The notes beneath the pieces are model-generated. The model saw only the letters and a list, made by a program, of their open reading frames with translations. It ran no database searches and was not told where the DNA came from. A DNA stretch of 64,000 nucleotides from Bradyrhizobium niftali (GTDB lineage: Bacteria > Pseudomonadota > Alphaproteobacteria > Rhizobiales > Xanthobacteraceae): contig NZ_SPQT01000024.1 of NCBI RefSeq assembly GCF_004571025.1, positions 1-64,000 on the forward strand. The letters run 5' to 3'. A program made the translations under genes and the position numbers. Every line of letters begins with the position of its first letter. Within the stretch, counting starts at the first letter, position 1. Below, in pieces: positions 8,532 to 17,192 of the stretch.

Positions 8532-8741
8532 TCAGGCGCCCCGGCCACCCTGTTGCCCGATCACGCAGCGCCATCCCGCCAGGCGCTCGGCCGGATGCTG
8601 GTTCATCCATTCGGCAAGCTGCGGCGCGCCCATCATGCAGGACTGCATCGAGACGTCGGCGAAGTCCGACGTGGTGACGATCTGCTCGTGACAATTGGCG
8701 GGAGAGGAGAGGCTGCAGAGCACGGCGATGATCTTGATCAC
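8532..8741 (-). CDS. Small Cys-containing protein, translationally coupled to the upstream gene
   Basis: A 69-residue protein beginning at a GTG codon that overlaps the upstream stop as GTGA. The N-terminus (MIKIIAVLCSLSSPANC) is weakly hydrophobic and could be a short secretion signal. Three further features stand out: CHEQ, SMQSCMMGAPQLAEWMNQHP and WRCVIGQ, giving four Cys in all. The pattern looks like a small conserved Bradyrhizobium hypothetical. Function is unknown. Confidence 0.6.
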   Translation of the reverse strand: MIKIIAVLCSLSSPANCHEQIVTTSDFADVSMQSCMMGAPQLAEWMNQHPAERLAGWRCVIGQQGGRGA

Positions 8742-8911
8742 GACAGACTTTCCACGTTGCCGCCGACGGCGCGCCCGATCGTGGTCGTGTCGTGCCGCTC
8801 GCTGACCGGATCAGCGGGCGGGAAGATGCTGTCATAGATCGCGCGTGCCTCCTGGATGAGGCGCAATCGTTCGCGCTCGGATCTCGAGACAAATTGAATA
8901 ACCTGGCCCAT
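8738..8911 (-). CDS. Small conserved hypothetical protein
   Basis: A 57-residue charged protein (MGQVIQFVSRSERERLRLIQ, then EARAIYDSIFPPADP). An upstream in-frame ATG at 8935 would add eight residues, but MGQVIQF looks like the natural start. Its stop codon overlaps the GTG of the next gene (GTGA), which implies coupled translation. No domain is recognised. Confidence 0.6.
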   Translation of the reverse strand: MGQVIQFVSRSERERLRLIQEARAIYDSIFPPADPVSERHDTTTIGRAVGGNVESLS

Positions 8912-9101
8912 GTTTGGCTCCGAAGAGTTTGGCAACCATCATCAGATGATGGAAATCATTCCAAACCGATGTGGGGTGCGGCCCGGCGCTTTGAAGCTGT
9001 GTAGGCGGTCACGAGGAATAAAAAGCGCGTGACAGCGCCGTTACGACAGATGCGGTTCGATTCGGTCCAATCGTCTGGGGCCGAACCGGATACCGCTCGC
9101 C

Positions 9102-10724
9102 TCACGCCGCCGGCGCGCGTTCCTTCCGCCCCGGCACTGCCGCGAGCAGTTCGCGCGTATAGGCGTGCTCGGGCGCGGCGAACAGCTGCGCTGTCGGCTT
9201 CAGCTCGACGATGGCCCCGCGCTGCATCACCGCGATGCGGTCGCAGATCTGGGCGGCGACGCGCAGATCGTGGGTGATGAACAGCATCGAGAGGCCGAGG
9301 CGCGCCTTGAGGTCTTCGAGCAGCCGCAAGACTTGCGCCTGCACCGAGACGTCGAGCGCGGAGACGGCTTCGTCGGCAACGATGATCTCGGGCTCGAGCG
9401 CGAGCGCGCGCGCAATGCCGATGCGCTGGCGCTGGCCGCCGGAGAATTCATGCGGATAGCGTTCGAGCGCGCCGGCATCCAGGCCCACCATCTTCAGGAG
9501 ATCGCGGGCGCGCTCGAAGGCGACCTTCGGATCGATGCCGGCTGCGATCGGGCCGTCGGCGATGATGTGGCCGATCTTGCGGCGCGGATTGAGCGAGGCG
9601 AACGGATCCTGGAAGATCATCTGGATGCGATGGCGCTCAGTGCGCAGCGCCTTGCCCGAAAGCTGCGTGAGATCGGTCTCGCCGATCCGCACCGTGCCGC
9701 GGTCGGCTTCGATCAGCCGCATCACGAGGCGTGCCACCGACGACTTGCCGGAGCCGGATTCGCCGACGAGGCCGAGCGTCTCGCCCTTGAGGATGTTGAA
9801 GTTGACCTCGCGCGCGGCATCGACGCGGCGGTCCTCGCGAAACCAGCCCCCTGATGTGACGTAGGTCTTGTCCAGCCCGATCACCTCGACGGCCCTGGCC
9901 TGGTCGTCGAGCGGCTCGCGCACCGGCGGATCCATCGAAGGCACGGCGGCGAGCAGCGCCTTGGTGTAGTCGTGCTGCGGCTCGTCGAAGACGCTGGCGG
10001 CGGGGCCTTCCTCGACCACCTTGCCGTGCCGGAGCACCACGACCTGGTCGGCGATATCGGCGACCACGCCGAAATCATGGGTGATGAACATCACCGCCAT
10101 GTTGCGGTTGCGCTGGAGGTTGCGGATCAGCTTCAGGATCTGCGCCTGCGTGGTGACGTCGAGCGCGGTGGTCGGCTCGTCCGCCACCAGCACCGCGGGC
10201 TCGAGCGCGAGCGCCATCGCGATCATGGCGCGCTGGCGCTGGCCGCCGGAGAGCTGGTGCGGATAGGCGCGGACGATGCGCTCGGGGTCGGGCAGGCCGA
10301 CCTCGCGTGCCAGCGCCAGCGCTCTTGCGCGCCGCTCCCTGGGCGTGAGCAGGCCGTGGGCCTCGAACATCTCCGCCATCTGGTCGCCGATCCGCATCAA
10401 TGGATTGAGCGCGGTCATCGGCTCCTGGAAGATCATCGCGAGGCGGCGGCCGCGCAGATCGCGCCAGCCGTCGTCATCCAGCTTGAGCAGGTCGCGGCCC
10501 TCGAACAGGATCTCGCCGGAGGTGACGTTGACCGTATCCGGCAACAGGCCCATCAGCGCATGCGCGCACATCGACTTGCCGGAGCCGGATTCGCCGACGA
10601 CGCAGACGATCTTGCCGGGCCGGAGGTCGAGCGAGACGCCGTCGACGGCGAAGGCACGCTCGGCGCCCTTGGGCAAAGCGATCTGCAGGTTCTTGATGGA
10701 GACGGCGGGAGGGGCGGTCATCAT
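9102..10724 (-). CDS. ABC transporter ATPase, two fused nucleotide-binding domains (DppD-DppF type)
   Basis: A 540-residue protein with two complete ABC ATPase units. The first has Walker A GESGSGKS near residue 44, signature LSGGQRQR near 161 and Walker B VLVADEPTTALD. The second repeats GESGSGKS near 317, FSGGQRQR near 430 and IIVADEAVSALD. It powers uptake of oligopeptides, opines or similar solutes through the adjacent permeases. The start ATG overlaps the permease stop as TGATG, so the genes are cotranscribed and coupled. This fused arrangement is common in the peptide/nickel transporter family. Confidence 0.94.
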   Translation of the reverse strand: MMTAPPAVSIKNLQIALPKGAERAFAVDGVSLDLRPGKIVCVVGESGSGKSMCAHALMGLLPDTVNVTSGEILFEGRDLLKLDDDGWRDLRGRRLAMIFQEPMTALNPLMRIGDQMAEMFEAHGLLTPRERRARALALAREVGLPDPERIVRAYPHQLSGGQRQRAMIAMALALEPAVLVADEPTTALDVTTQAQILKLIRNLQRNRNMAVMFITHDFGVVADIADQVVVLRHGKVVEEGPAASVFDEPQHDYTKALLAAVPSMDPPVREPLDDQARAVEVIGLDKTYVTSGGWFREDRRVDAAREVNFNILKGETLGLVGESGSGKSSVARLVMRLIEADRGTVRIGETDLTQLSGKALRTERHRIQMIFQDPFASLNPRRKIGHIIADGPIAAGIDPKVAFERARDLLKMVGLDAGALERYPHEFSGGQRQRIGIARALALEPEIIVADEAVSALDVSVQAQVLRLLEDLKARLGLSMLFITHDLRVAAQICDRIAVMQRGAIVELKPTAQLFAAPEHAYTRELLAAVPGRKERAPAA

Positions 10725-11563
10725 CAGCGTCCCTCCCGCGACAGCCGCGGATTGAGCGCGTCGTTGAGGCCTTCACCGATCAGGTTCAAGCCGAGCACCG
10801 AGATCAGGATGGCGACGCCGGGAAACACCGTGATCCACCAGGCCTGCCGGATCACGGTTCGGCCGGCGCCGACCATGTAGCCCCAGGAGATCAGATTGGG
10901 ATCGCCGAGGCCGAGGAAGGCCAGCGAGGATTCCAGGAGGATCGCGGTCGCCACCATCAGCGAGGCCAGCACGATCACCGGCGACAGCGCATTGGGCAGG
11001 ATCTCGCGCAGGATGATCCAGGTGTTGCTCTGGCCGGTGACCACGGCGGCCTGAACGTATTCGCGCGTGCGCAGCGACAGCACCTCGCCGCGCACGAGGC
11101 GGGCGACCGGCGGCCAGCTCACCACCGCGATCGAGGCCACGATCGAATAGATCGAGGGCTGCAGGATCGCGACCAGCACGATCGCCAGCGCGAAGCTCGG
11201 AATGGTCTGGAAGAATTCGGTGAAGCGCATCAGGGCATCGTCGACCTTGCCGCCGAAATAGCCGGCCATGGCGCCGATCGGCACGCCGACGACCAGCGCC
11301 ACCAGCGTCGAGACGAGGCCAACGAGCAACGAAACGCGTGCGCCAAAGATCATGCCGGCGAACACGTCGCGGCCGAGCGCGTCGGTGCCGAGCGGCACGG
11401 TCGAGAGCGTGAACGGCGGCAGGAACGGCCGCTGCACCATGCGCCAGGGCGAGTTCGGGAACAGCATCGGTCCGAACACCGCGATTCCGATCGCAAGCAA
11501 CAGGATGATGAGCCCGATGACGCCGCTCGGGCTGCGCAACATCGATTTCCAGAATTGTTTCAT
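10724..11563 (-). CDS. ABC transporter permease (DppC type)
   Basis: A 279-residue inner-membrane permease. MKQFWKSMLRSPSGVIGLII opens with the N-terminal helix typical of DppC/OppC. The binding-protein-dependent transport (EAA) loop lies in ATAILLESSLAFLGLGDPN near 215, where the ATPase docks. The reading frame is open far upstream, but ATG at 11563 overlaps the DppB-type stop codon as ATGA and begins the family N-terminus. Confidence 0.93.
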   Translation of the reverse strand: MKQFWKSMLRSPSGVIGLIILLLAIGIAVFGPMLFPNSPWRMVQRPFLPPFTLSTVPLGTDALGRDVFAGMIFGARVSLLVGLVSTLVALVVGVPIGAMAGYFGGKVDDALMRFTEFFQTIPSFALAIVLVAILQPSIYSIVASIAVVSWPPVARLVRGEVLSLRTREYVQAAVVTGQSNTWIILREILPNALSPVIVLASLMVATAILLESSLAFLGLGDPNLISWGYMVGAGRTVIRQAWWITVFPGVAILISVLGLNLIGEGLNDALNPRLSREGR

Positions 11564-12531
11564 GAGGCGAATTCGATGCGCGGATCGACCAGTCGATAGA
11601 CGAGGTCGGTGATGAGGTTGAAGATCAGGACCATGGCGGAGCAGATCACGAACACACCGAGCAGGAGGTTGTAGTCCCGCTGCAGCAGTGCGTCGTACAT
11701 CAGGCGCCCGATGCCGGGCCAGGCGAACACGGTCTCGGTGATGACGGCGCCGCCGATCAGCGTGCCGGAATGCACGCCGGCCAGCGTCACGACGGGCAGC
11801 AGCGCGTTGCGCAGCACGTGGCGGCGCTGGATCACGGCGTCGGAGAGGCCCTTGGCGCGCGCTGTCTTGACGAAGTCGAGGCGCTTCACCTCCAGCATCG
11901 AGGCGCGCGTCATGCGGGTATAGGTCGCCATGAAGAACAGGCCGAGCGTCATCGCCGGCATGATCAGGTGTTTGGCGACGTCGACCGCGTGGGCAAGGCC
12001 GGTGAGATTGGCGCCGACCGTCTCGTAGCCGAAGCTCGGCAGCCAATCGAAGGTGACCGAGAACAGGAGGATGCCCATCAGCGCCACCCAGAAGATCGGC
12101 ATGGCGTAGAAGATCAGGGCGAACACGGTGATGCCGGTGTCGAGAAAGGTTCCGGCAAAGCGCGCCGCGAAGCTGCCGAACAGGACGCCGAGCATCAGCG
12201 AGATCGCGAAGGCGGTCAGCGTCAGCAGCAGGGTCGCCGGCAGCCGTTCGAGGATCAGCTTCGACACCGGCGCCTGCTGGCGGAAGGAGAAGCCGAGGTC
12301 GAGGGTGACGACGCCCTTGACGTAGATGAAGAGCTGCTCGGGCAGCGGTTTATCGAGGCCGAACTTTTCCCGGAGCTGCTTGACGAAGATCTGGTCGCTG
12401 GCGCCGGCCTCGCCCGCCATCACGACCGCGGGATCGCCGGGCGCAAGCCGGATCAGGAAGAAATTGAGGACGACGATCGCGAGCAGGACGATCACGCCCT
12501 TCACGACACGCTGAGCGACGAAGGAGAGCAT
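11560..12531 (-). CDS. ABC transporter permease (DppB type)
   Basis: A 323-residue inner-membrane permease with six expected helices. It opens with MLSFVAQRVVKGVIVLLAIVV, a standard DppB/OppB start, and contains RLAPGDPAVVMAGE near residue 30 and the EAA loop SDAVIQRRHVLRNALLPVVT near 230. It is the partner of the DppC-type permease and is separated from the upstream binding-protein gene by a repeat-filled 238-bp gap. Confidence 0.93.
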   Translation of the reverse strand: MLSFVAQRVVKGVIVLLAIVVLNFFLIRLAPGDPAVVMAGEAGASDQIFVKQLREKFGLDKPLPEQLFIYVKGVVTLDLGFSFRQQAPVSKLILERLPATLLLTLTAFAISLMLGVLFGSFAARFAGTFLDTGITVFALIFYAMPIFWVALMGILLFSVTFDWLPSFGYETVGANLTGLAHAVDVAKHLIMPAMTLGLFFMATYTRMTRASMLEVKRLDFVKTARAKGLSDAVIQRRHVLRNALLPVVTLAGVHSGTLIGGAVITETVFAWPGIGRLMYDALLQRDYNLLLGVFVICSAMVLIFNLITDLVYRLVDPRIEFAS

Positions 12532-12582
12532 ATCTAGAGCGTCATATCTTGAAACGTGATCCGTGGCGACGGAGACAGTGGG

Positions 12583-12756
12583 CTCCCTCGCCCCGCTTGC
12601 GGGGAGAAGGTTGGGGTGAGGGGGAGTCTCGGCAGGGACGGTAGCAGTTGGATTCGCGGAGACTCCTCCTCACCCGAATGTGCGCTTCGCACACATTCGA
12701 CCTCTCCCCGCATCCGCCTTCGCCTTGGCTTCGGCGGACAAGAGCGGGGAGAGGTG
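12583..12756. repeat. Palindromic repeat, 'CTCCCTCGCCCCG' type (R2)
   Basis: Two G/C hairpins (CCCTCGCCCCGCTTGCGGGG... and CCTCTCCCCGC...GCGGGGAGAGG) enclose a centre with GAATGTGCGCTTCGCACACATTC, itself a hairpin. The element splits the ABC operon between binding protein and permeases. Repeats placed there often lower expression of the downstream permeases relative to the binding protein. Confidence 0.65.
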
Positions 12757-12769
12757 AAAAGACCAGGGC

Positions 12770-14320
12770 TCACTTGTCGAGCCATGCGTCCTTGAAGCCG
12801 TCATTGACGCCGATGCCGGTCGTGATCAGGTTCTTGACCTTGCAGCGCATGATGGTCGGGAATTGCAGCTCCAGCATCCAGGCCACCGGCACGTCCTCGA
12901 CCAGGATCTTCTGCGCCTTCTCGTAGATCTCCTTGCGTTTGGAATCCGGGGTCGCGACGGCGCCGTCGGCGAACAGCTTGTCGATCTCCGGGTTGGAGTA
13001 GCCCTCGACATTGTTGAACACCTGGCCCTTGGCGATGGCGCTGGAGACGTAGTTGCGCCCGACGCCGAGGGCCGGATCGCCGTACTGGTAGAGATAGGTG
13101 AAGGCGATGTCGTAGTCCCAGTCGCCGATCTTCTGGTTGCCGCCGGCAACGTCGGTGGCGATCGTCTCGATGGTCATGCCGACGTCCTGGAGGTTCTGCT
13201 TCACGGCTTCACCCCAGCGCTGCCAGGTCTCGCCATAGGCGAGCGGCAACAGGCGGATCTTCTCGCCCTTGTAGCCGGCTTCCTTCAACAGCGCCTTGGC
13301 CTTGGCCGGATCGTACGGATATTTCGGCACGTCGGCGGTGTAGTACTTGATGGTCGAGGCGGACGGGCCGGTCGCGACCTTGCCGAGCCCGTTCCAGATC
13401 ACGTCCTTGGCGAAATCGCGGTCGATCGCATACATGATCGCCTGCCGCACCCGCTTGTCCGCGAGCGGTCCCTGGCGGTTGTTCAGCCACAGCCAGGCCA
13501 GCGGCGAGAAGAACTCCCAGCCGGCGCCGGTGACGCAGGTGTCCTTCAGCTTGGACAGCCGCGGCACGTCGAAATTCTCGACCGAACCGCCGGGCAGCAC
13601 GTCGACCTTGCCGGTCTCGTACGCCACCGAGCGCGCGGCGGCGTCGGGAATGACCTGCCAGTAGACCTCGTCGAGATAGGGCTTGCCCTTCTCGTGGTAG
13701 TTCGGGTTCTTGACCATGCGGATGAACGAGCCCTTCTGCCATTCCTTGAACATGAAGGGGCCGGTGCCGACAGGCGCATTGTTGTAGGGGTTGGTCTTCC
13801 AGTCGGTGCCGTCATAGAGATGCTTCGGCACCATCGGCATCGAGCCGACCTCGAAGATGCCGAGAAACGGGCCGAACGGCTGCTTCAGCGTGAACACCAC
13901 CGTGTAATCGTCGGGCGCCTCGACCTTGTCGACCTGCACGAGGTTGTTGCGGGCGCGCGCGTGGGTCTGCTTCAGCATCTCGATCGAGAACAGCACGTCG
14001 GCGGCGGTGAAGGGCTTGCCGTCATGCCAGGTGACGCCCTTCTTGAGCTTGAAAGTGTAGGTCTTGGCGTCCTCGCTGACGGTCCAGCTCTCGGCGAGCT
14101 CCGGCAGAGGCTCAAGCTTGGGGCTGTAGCGCAGCAGGCCCTCGAAGATGTTGCCCGACACCATCTGGACCGGGCCGTTCTGGACCATCGCAAGCATCAG
14201 GCCGGGCGGCTCGGGCTGGATCACGGCATTGATCACGCCCCCCGTTTTCGGCTCTTGCGCCAGCGCCGAGGCCGTGAGGCCGCAAGCCAGGAGGACACCA
14301 AGCAACACTCGTTTTGGCAT
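12770..14320 (-). CDS. ABC transporter substrate-binding protein, family 5 (peptide/nickel/opine type)
   Basis: A 516-residue periplasmic binding protein. The signal peptide (MPKRVLLGVLLACGLTASALA) ends near residue 21. Family 5 signs are the FEGLLRYSPKLEPLPELAES block near 58, KKGVTWHDGKPFTAADV near 93, and PVGTGPFMFKEW near 175. It delivers solute to the two permeases downstream. The ligand is not predictable; peptides, opines and glycosides are all known in the family. A TetR regulator is divergent from it and may control the transporter. Confidence 0.94.
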   Translation of the reverse strand: MPKRVLLGVLLACGLTASALAQEPKTGGVINAVIQPEPPGLMLAMVQNGPVQMVSGNIFEGLLRYSPKLEPLPELAESWTVSEDAKTYTFKLKKGVTWHDGKPFTAADVLFSIEMLKQTHARARNNLVQVDKVEAPDDYTVVFTLKQPFGPFLGIFEVGSMPMVPKHLYDGTDWKTNPYNNAPVGTGPFMFKEWQKGSFIRMVKNPNYHEKGKPYLDEVYWQVIPDAAARSVAYETGKVDVLPGGSVENFDVPRLSKLKDTCVTGAGWEFFSPLAWLWLNNRQGPLADKRVRQAIMYAIDRDFAKDVIWNGLGKVATGPSASTIKYYTADVPKYPYDPAKAKALLKEAGYKGEKIRLLPLAYGETWQRWGEAVKQNLQDVGMTIETIATDVAGGNQKIGDWDYDIAFTYLYQYGDPALGVGRNYVSSAIAKGQVFNNVEGYSNPEIDKLFADGAVATPDSKRKEIYEKAQKILVEDVPVAWMLELQFPTIMRCKVKNLITTGIGVNDGFKDAWLDK

Positions 14321-14508
14321 GTCGTATCTTTCTCAAGCGAGACCAGCCGCAAACGCTTCGCACGTCATGGCGCGCAAAGCTACGGCCGGCCCATCCCAGT
14401 CCCCATCCGGTATCGAGGCTCACATAGTCCCGTTCGGCGCCGCAAGATGAAAGTCTCGACAGTGTTCGCACAAAAAATGTACAGCGCGTCCTGTTTTCAC
14501 TTGATTCA

Positions 14509-14528
14509 TTGTCCTGTCACGGGGACAA
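14509..14528. promoter_or_regulatory. Inverted repeat before the TetR gene
   Basis: TTGTCC and GGACAA are separated by 8 nt and lie just upstream of the TetR start codon, in the gap between the regulator and the ABC importer. The position suits an autoregulatory operator. Half-sites are only 6 bp, so this is tentative. Confidence 0.35.
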
Positions 14529-14535
14529 GTCGGCC

Positions 14536-15174
14536 ATGGACAATGCCACCCGCTCCGAACGATCCCGCAACGCCGCGCTCGAGGCGGCGACCAGGATCAT
14601 TGCGCGGGACGGGCCCGGCCGGCTGACACTCGACGCGATTGCGCGCGAGAGCGGCCTTAGCAAGGGCGGCGTGATGCATCAGTTCCGTACCAAGGAAGCC
14701 GTGCTCAAGGCGCTGCTGGAGCGGCAGATGGAGCATTTCGAGGAATTCTCAACCCGTTATATGGCGAAGGTGAGCGAGACCTCGGCGAATCCCAATCTGG
14801 CCACGCAGCTTGCGACCGTGCGCGAAGCGGCCACGTCGCCGAATTCCGCCGCGCTGGCGCTGGTCGCGGCCATGGTCGAGAATCCCGGCCTGATGTCGCT
14901 GCCGCGCGACCGCGAGATGAAGAGGGTGGAGGCCATCAAGGCGGAGGCCGCTGATCCCGAGCTCGCGCTGTTGCGCTGGGCAGCGGCGCGGGGACTTTTG
15001 TTGAGCTCGCTATTCGGCATGTCGCCGCTTGGCGAGGACGAGCACCAGCGGCTGTTCGCGCGTCTGCTCGATGACGATCAATGGCGCCCGCTCGAAAAGC
15101 CGGCCAAGGCCCGCGCCGCAAAAGCCGGCGGGGCATCCGCGGCGAAGGCTGGCGCGGCGCGCAAGCGCGCCTGA
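14536..15174 (+). CDS. TetR family transcriptional regulator
   Basis: A 212-residue repressor-type protein. The N-terminal helix-turn-helix is clear (AALEAATRIIARDGPGRLTL, then DAIARESGLSKGGVMHQFRT, residues about 10-50). The ligand domain follows, and the C-terminus is a basic Ala/Lys-rich tail (AKARAAKAGGASAAKAGAAR). ATG at 14536 was chosen; an in-frame upstream start at 14509 would add nine residues but would overlap the inverted repeat. It is divergent from the family 5 ABC importer and is its most likely regulator. Confidence 0.88.
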   Translation: MDNATRSERSRNAALEAATRIIARDGPGRLTLDAIARESGLSKGGVMHQFRTKEAVLKALLERQMEHFEEFSTRYMAKVSETSANPNLATQLATVREAATSPNSAALALVAAMVENPGLMSLPRDREMKRVEAIKAEAADPELALLRWAAARGLLLSSLFGMSPLGEDEHQRLFARLLDDDQWRPLEKPAKARAAKAGGASAAKAGAARKRA

Positions 15175-15428
15175 TTCCTCGTTAACGAACTCCAACCGGA
15201 CGCTGCCCAAAACCGCGCCTGCGGCCAAATGTGCCGGGTCCTCATTTCCCTACTTTACAAACCAACTGGTCGGTTTTATAAGTGGAGGCACTGAGACGGC
15301 CCAAGGTGTCTGAAATGGCCCCGGACGATGCCTTGGGCCGGCAATGGTGAGCGCCGCAGCCGCGTCTGGTCCCAAAACGCGGCTGCGGTCCCCATCGCCT
15401 TTGCAGAAAGCCGCTAGAGGAGTCTGGA

Positions 15429-16091
15429 ATGGATCGCTCGATCGCCTTGCGCGGTCTGGGAACGCTGGTGCTTTGCGCGGCCGCAGCCGGCTGCGCCTCG
15501 GTCGCGCCCGTGCCCTATTCGGAGATGGCGTCCTCGGCCTACATGGCCCCGAACAGGGCGGACGCCTCCGGCCGTGTGCCCTACCGCTATTCCACGCCGG
15601 TCGACTGGCGCGCATATAATAAAGTGATCCTCGATCCCGTCGTGCTTTACCGCGGCAAGGATCATCAGTTCGGCGACATGTCCGACAGGGACAAGGCGAC
15701 GCTCGCCGCCTACATGCAGAATTCCTTCGCCGAGCGGCTGCGCGGCCGCTTCGCGATGGTGCGCGAGCGCGGACCGAACACGCTGCGGATCAGGCTGACG
15801 CTCACCGGCGCCGTCACCAACACGCCGGTGCTCGGCACGCTCTCGCGCTTCGACCTCGCCGGTGCCGTCTACAACGGCGTGCAGGCCGCGCGCGACGGCG
15901 AGGGGACGATGACCGGCTCGGTCGTCTATGGCGTCGAGATCTTCGATGCCACCACCTCGCGCCTGCTCTCTGCCTACGTCACCAAGCAATACCCTGCTGC
16001 CTACGACATCAAGGCCAGCGTCGGCGCGCTCGCGGCCGCCACCGCCGGCCTCGACAAGGGCGCCGACGCGCTGATGGCGCAACTGAACTGA
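15429..16091 (+). CDS. DUF3313 family lipoprotein
   Basis: A 220-residue exported protein with a signal peptide ending in a lipobox (AAAAGCAS, modified Cys at about residue 20). The body matches the DUF3313 pattern: TPVDWRAYNKVILDPVVLY near 59, followed by RLRGRFAMVRERGPNTLRIR and TGSVVYGVEIFDATTSRLL. It is probably tethered to the outer membrane. Function of the family is unknown. A second exported protein gene follows 34 bp later, so the two may be cotranscribed. Confidence 0.85.
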   Translation: MDRSIALRGLGTLVLCAAAAGCASVAPVPYSEMASSAYMAPNRADASGRVPYRYSTPVDWRAYNKVILDPVVLYRGKDHQFGDMSDRDKATLAAYMQNSFAERLRGRFAMVRERGPNTLRIRLTLTGAVTNTPVLGTLSRFDLAGAVYNGVQAARDGEGTMTGSVVYGVEIFDATTSRLLSAYVTKQYPAAYDIKASVGALAAATAGLDKGADALMAQLN

Positions 16092-16125
16092 CGCGGCAAC
16101 CCGCGCAAAGAAAGAGGCATCGCAG

Positions 16126-16695
16126 ATGAACATTATTGTCCGCTTCGTGCTGCGCGTCGCGATCACCGTCGCGATGATGATCATCGGCGGCCGCGCCGGC
16201 GCTGCCGCGCCCACCGATCCCAGCGGCACTTGGCTGGTCGAGGACGGCCGCGCCCGCATCCGGCTCGAACGCTGCGGTCCGTCGCGCGAGCGCATCTGCG
16301 GCTTCATCGTCTGGATGAAGGAGCCGGCCGACAAGCGCGGCCAGCCCTACCGCGACAAGGAAAATCCCGATGCGGACAAGCGCGCCCGCCCGCTGCTCGG
16401 CCACCAGCTCATCATGGGCCTGCAGGCGACGCCCGAGGGACGTTTTGCCGGCGACATCTACAATGCGGAGGACGGCAAGTTCTATTCGGTCTCGCTGTGG
16501 CGCGAATCTCCCGACCGCCTCAAGCTCAAGGGCTGCCTGATCAAGTTCCTGTGCCAGACCCAGACCTGGCAGCAGACCCTCGATGTGCTGCCCGGCCAGC
16601 TCGTCGGCCTGACCGGCGATCTCAACGGCCCGCGCGCCGACAAGGAATGGGCGGCCGTGCCGGCCCCGAAGCCGATGCAGGCGAAGGCGAAGTAG
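16126..16695 (+). CDS. DUF2147 family exported protein
   Basis: A 189-residue protein with a signal peptide (cleavage near AGAAAP, residue 27). It has the DUF2147 signature, a GTWLVEDGRARIRLERCG start followed by ICGFIVWMKEP and LLGHQLIMGLQ, then a small beta-barrel (AGDIYNAEDGKFYSVSLW, then LKLKGCLIKFLCQTQTW). It is periplasmic. Relatives are conserved in rhizobia without a fixed function. It converges with the small gene that follows. Confidence 0.85.
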   Translation: MNIIVRFVLRVAITVAMMIIGGRAGAAAPTDPSGTWLVEDGRARIRLERCGPSRERICGFIVWMKEPADKRGQPYRDKENPDADKRARPLLGHQLIMGLQATPEGRFAGDIYNAEDGKFYSVSLWRESPDRLKLKGCLIKFLCQTQTWQQTLDVLPGQLVGLTGDLNGPRADKEWAAVPAPKPMQAKAK

Positions 16696-16698
16696 CCT

Positions 16699-17010
16699 TC
16701 AGGGCGTTCGCAGCGCCCGCCGCAATTCGTCGAGCGCGTCTGCGAGTTGCTCGCGATGCGCGATGTCGTCCTTGGGGAGAGCGGCGACGCTGCTTGCGAG
16801 CTCACGCAGGATGCCGGCGAGCAGGCCGAAATTGATGTGCAGATGCACCGATTTGCGTTCGTCGGCCGCCCCCGGATGTTGCAGCACCAGCGCGACGCCG
16901 CTCCCGTCGAGACGTGCCTCGAACCGCGATGAATGCTCGAAGGTGCCGACATAGAACTTGTCGGGATATTCGAGCGCGACCTCTGCCTTGTCGGGAACCG
17001 GCCTGGACAT
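16699..17010 (-). CDS. Conserved hypothetical protein
   Basis: A 103-residue soluble protein without a signal peptide. It has a short beta-rich start (ALEYPDKFYVGTFEHSSRFE), a central LVLQHPG strand, a KSVHLHINFGLLAGILREL amphipathic helix and a charged tail. It is divergent from the Irr-like gene, so its promoter may share the FixK-type box region. No domain is recognised. Confidence 0.7.
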   Translation of the reverse strand: MSRPVPDKAEVALEYPDKFYVGTFEHSSRFEARLDGSGVALVLQHPGAADERKSVHLHINFGLLAGILRELASSVAALPKDDIAHREQLADALDELRRALRTP

Positions 17011-17093
17011 CTGAACCTCATCGATACCCCTGCATTCTGATCGGGAATAAACCGGGCCGCCTTGCGATAGGTCAGAGGCGACCGCTTCCGGAT

Positions 17094-17107
17094 TTGATCC
17101 GGATCAA
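17094..17107. promoter_or_regulatory. FixK/FNR-type box upstream of the Irr-like gene
   Basis: TTGAT-CCGG-ATCAA is a perfect palindromic match to the FNR/FixK site. It is centred about 92 bp upstream of the Irr-like start codon and about 90 bp upstream of the divergent small gene. It nearly duplicates the box in front of hemA and suggests that this regulator, or its neighbour, is induced when oxygen falls. Confidence 0.7.
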
Positions 17108-17192
17108 AGCCAAGACGCCGCTTCTGCGATCGAGTGGCAACTGGCCGGACGCCGCGTTGCGTGCCCTGGTTCTTTCAGCCCGGAGACGATCG

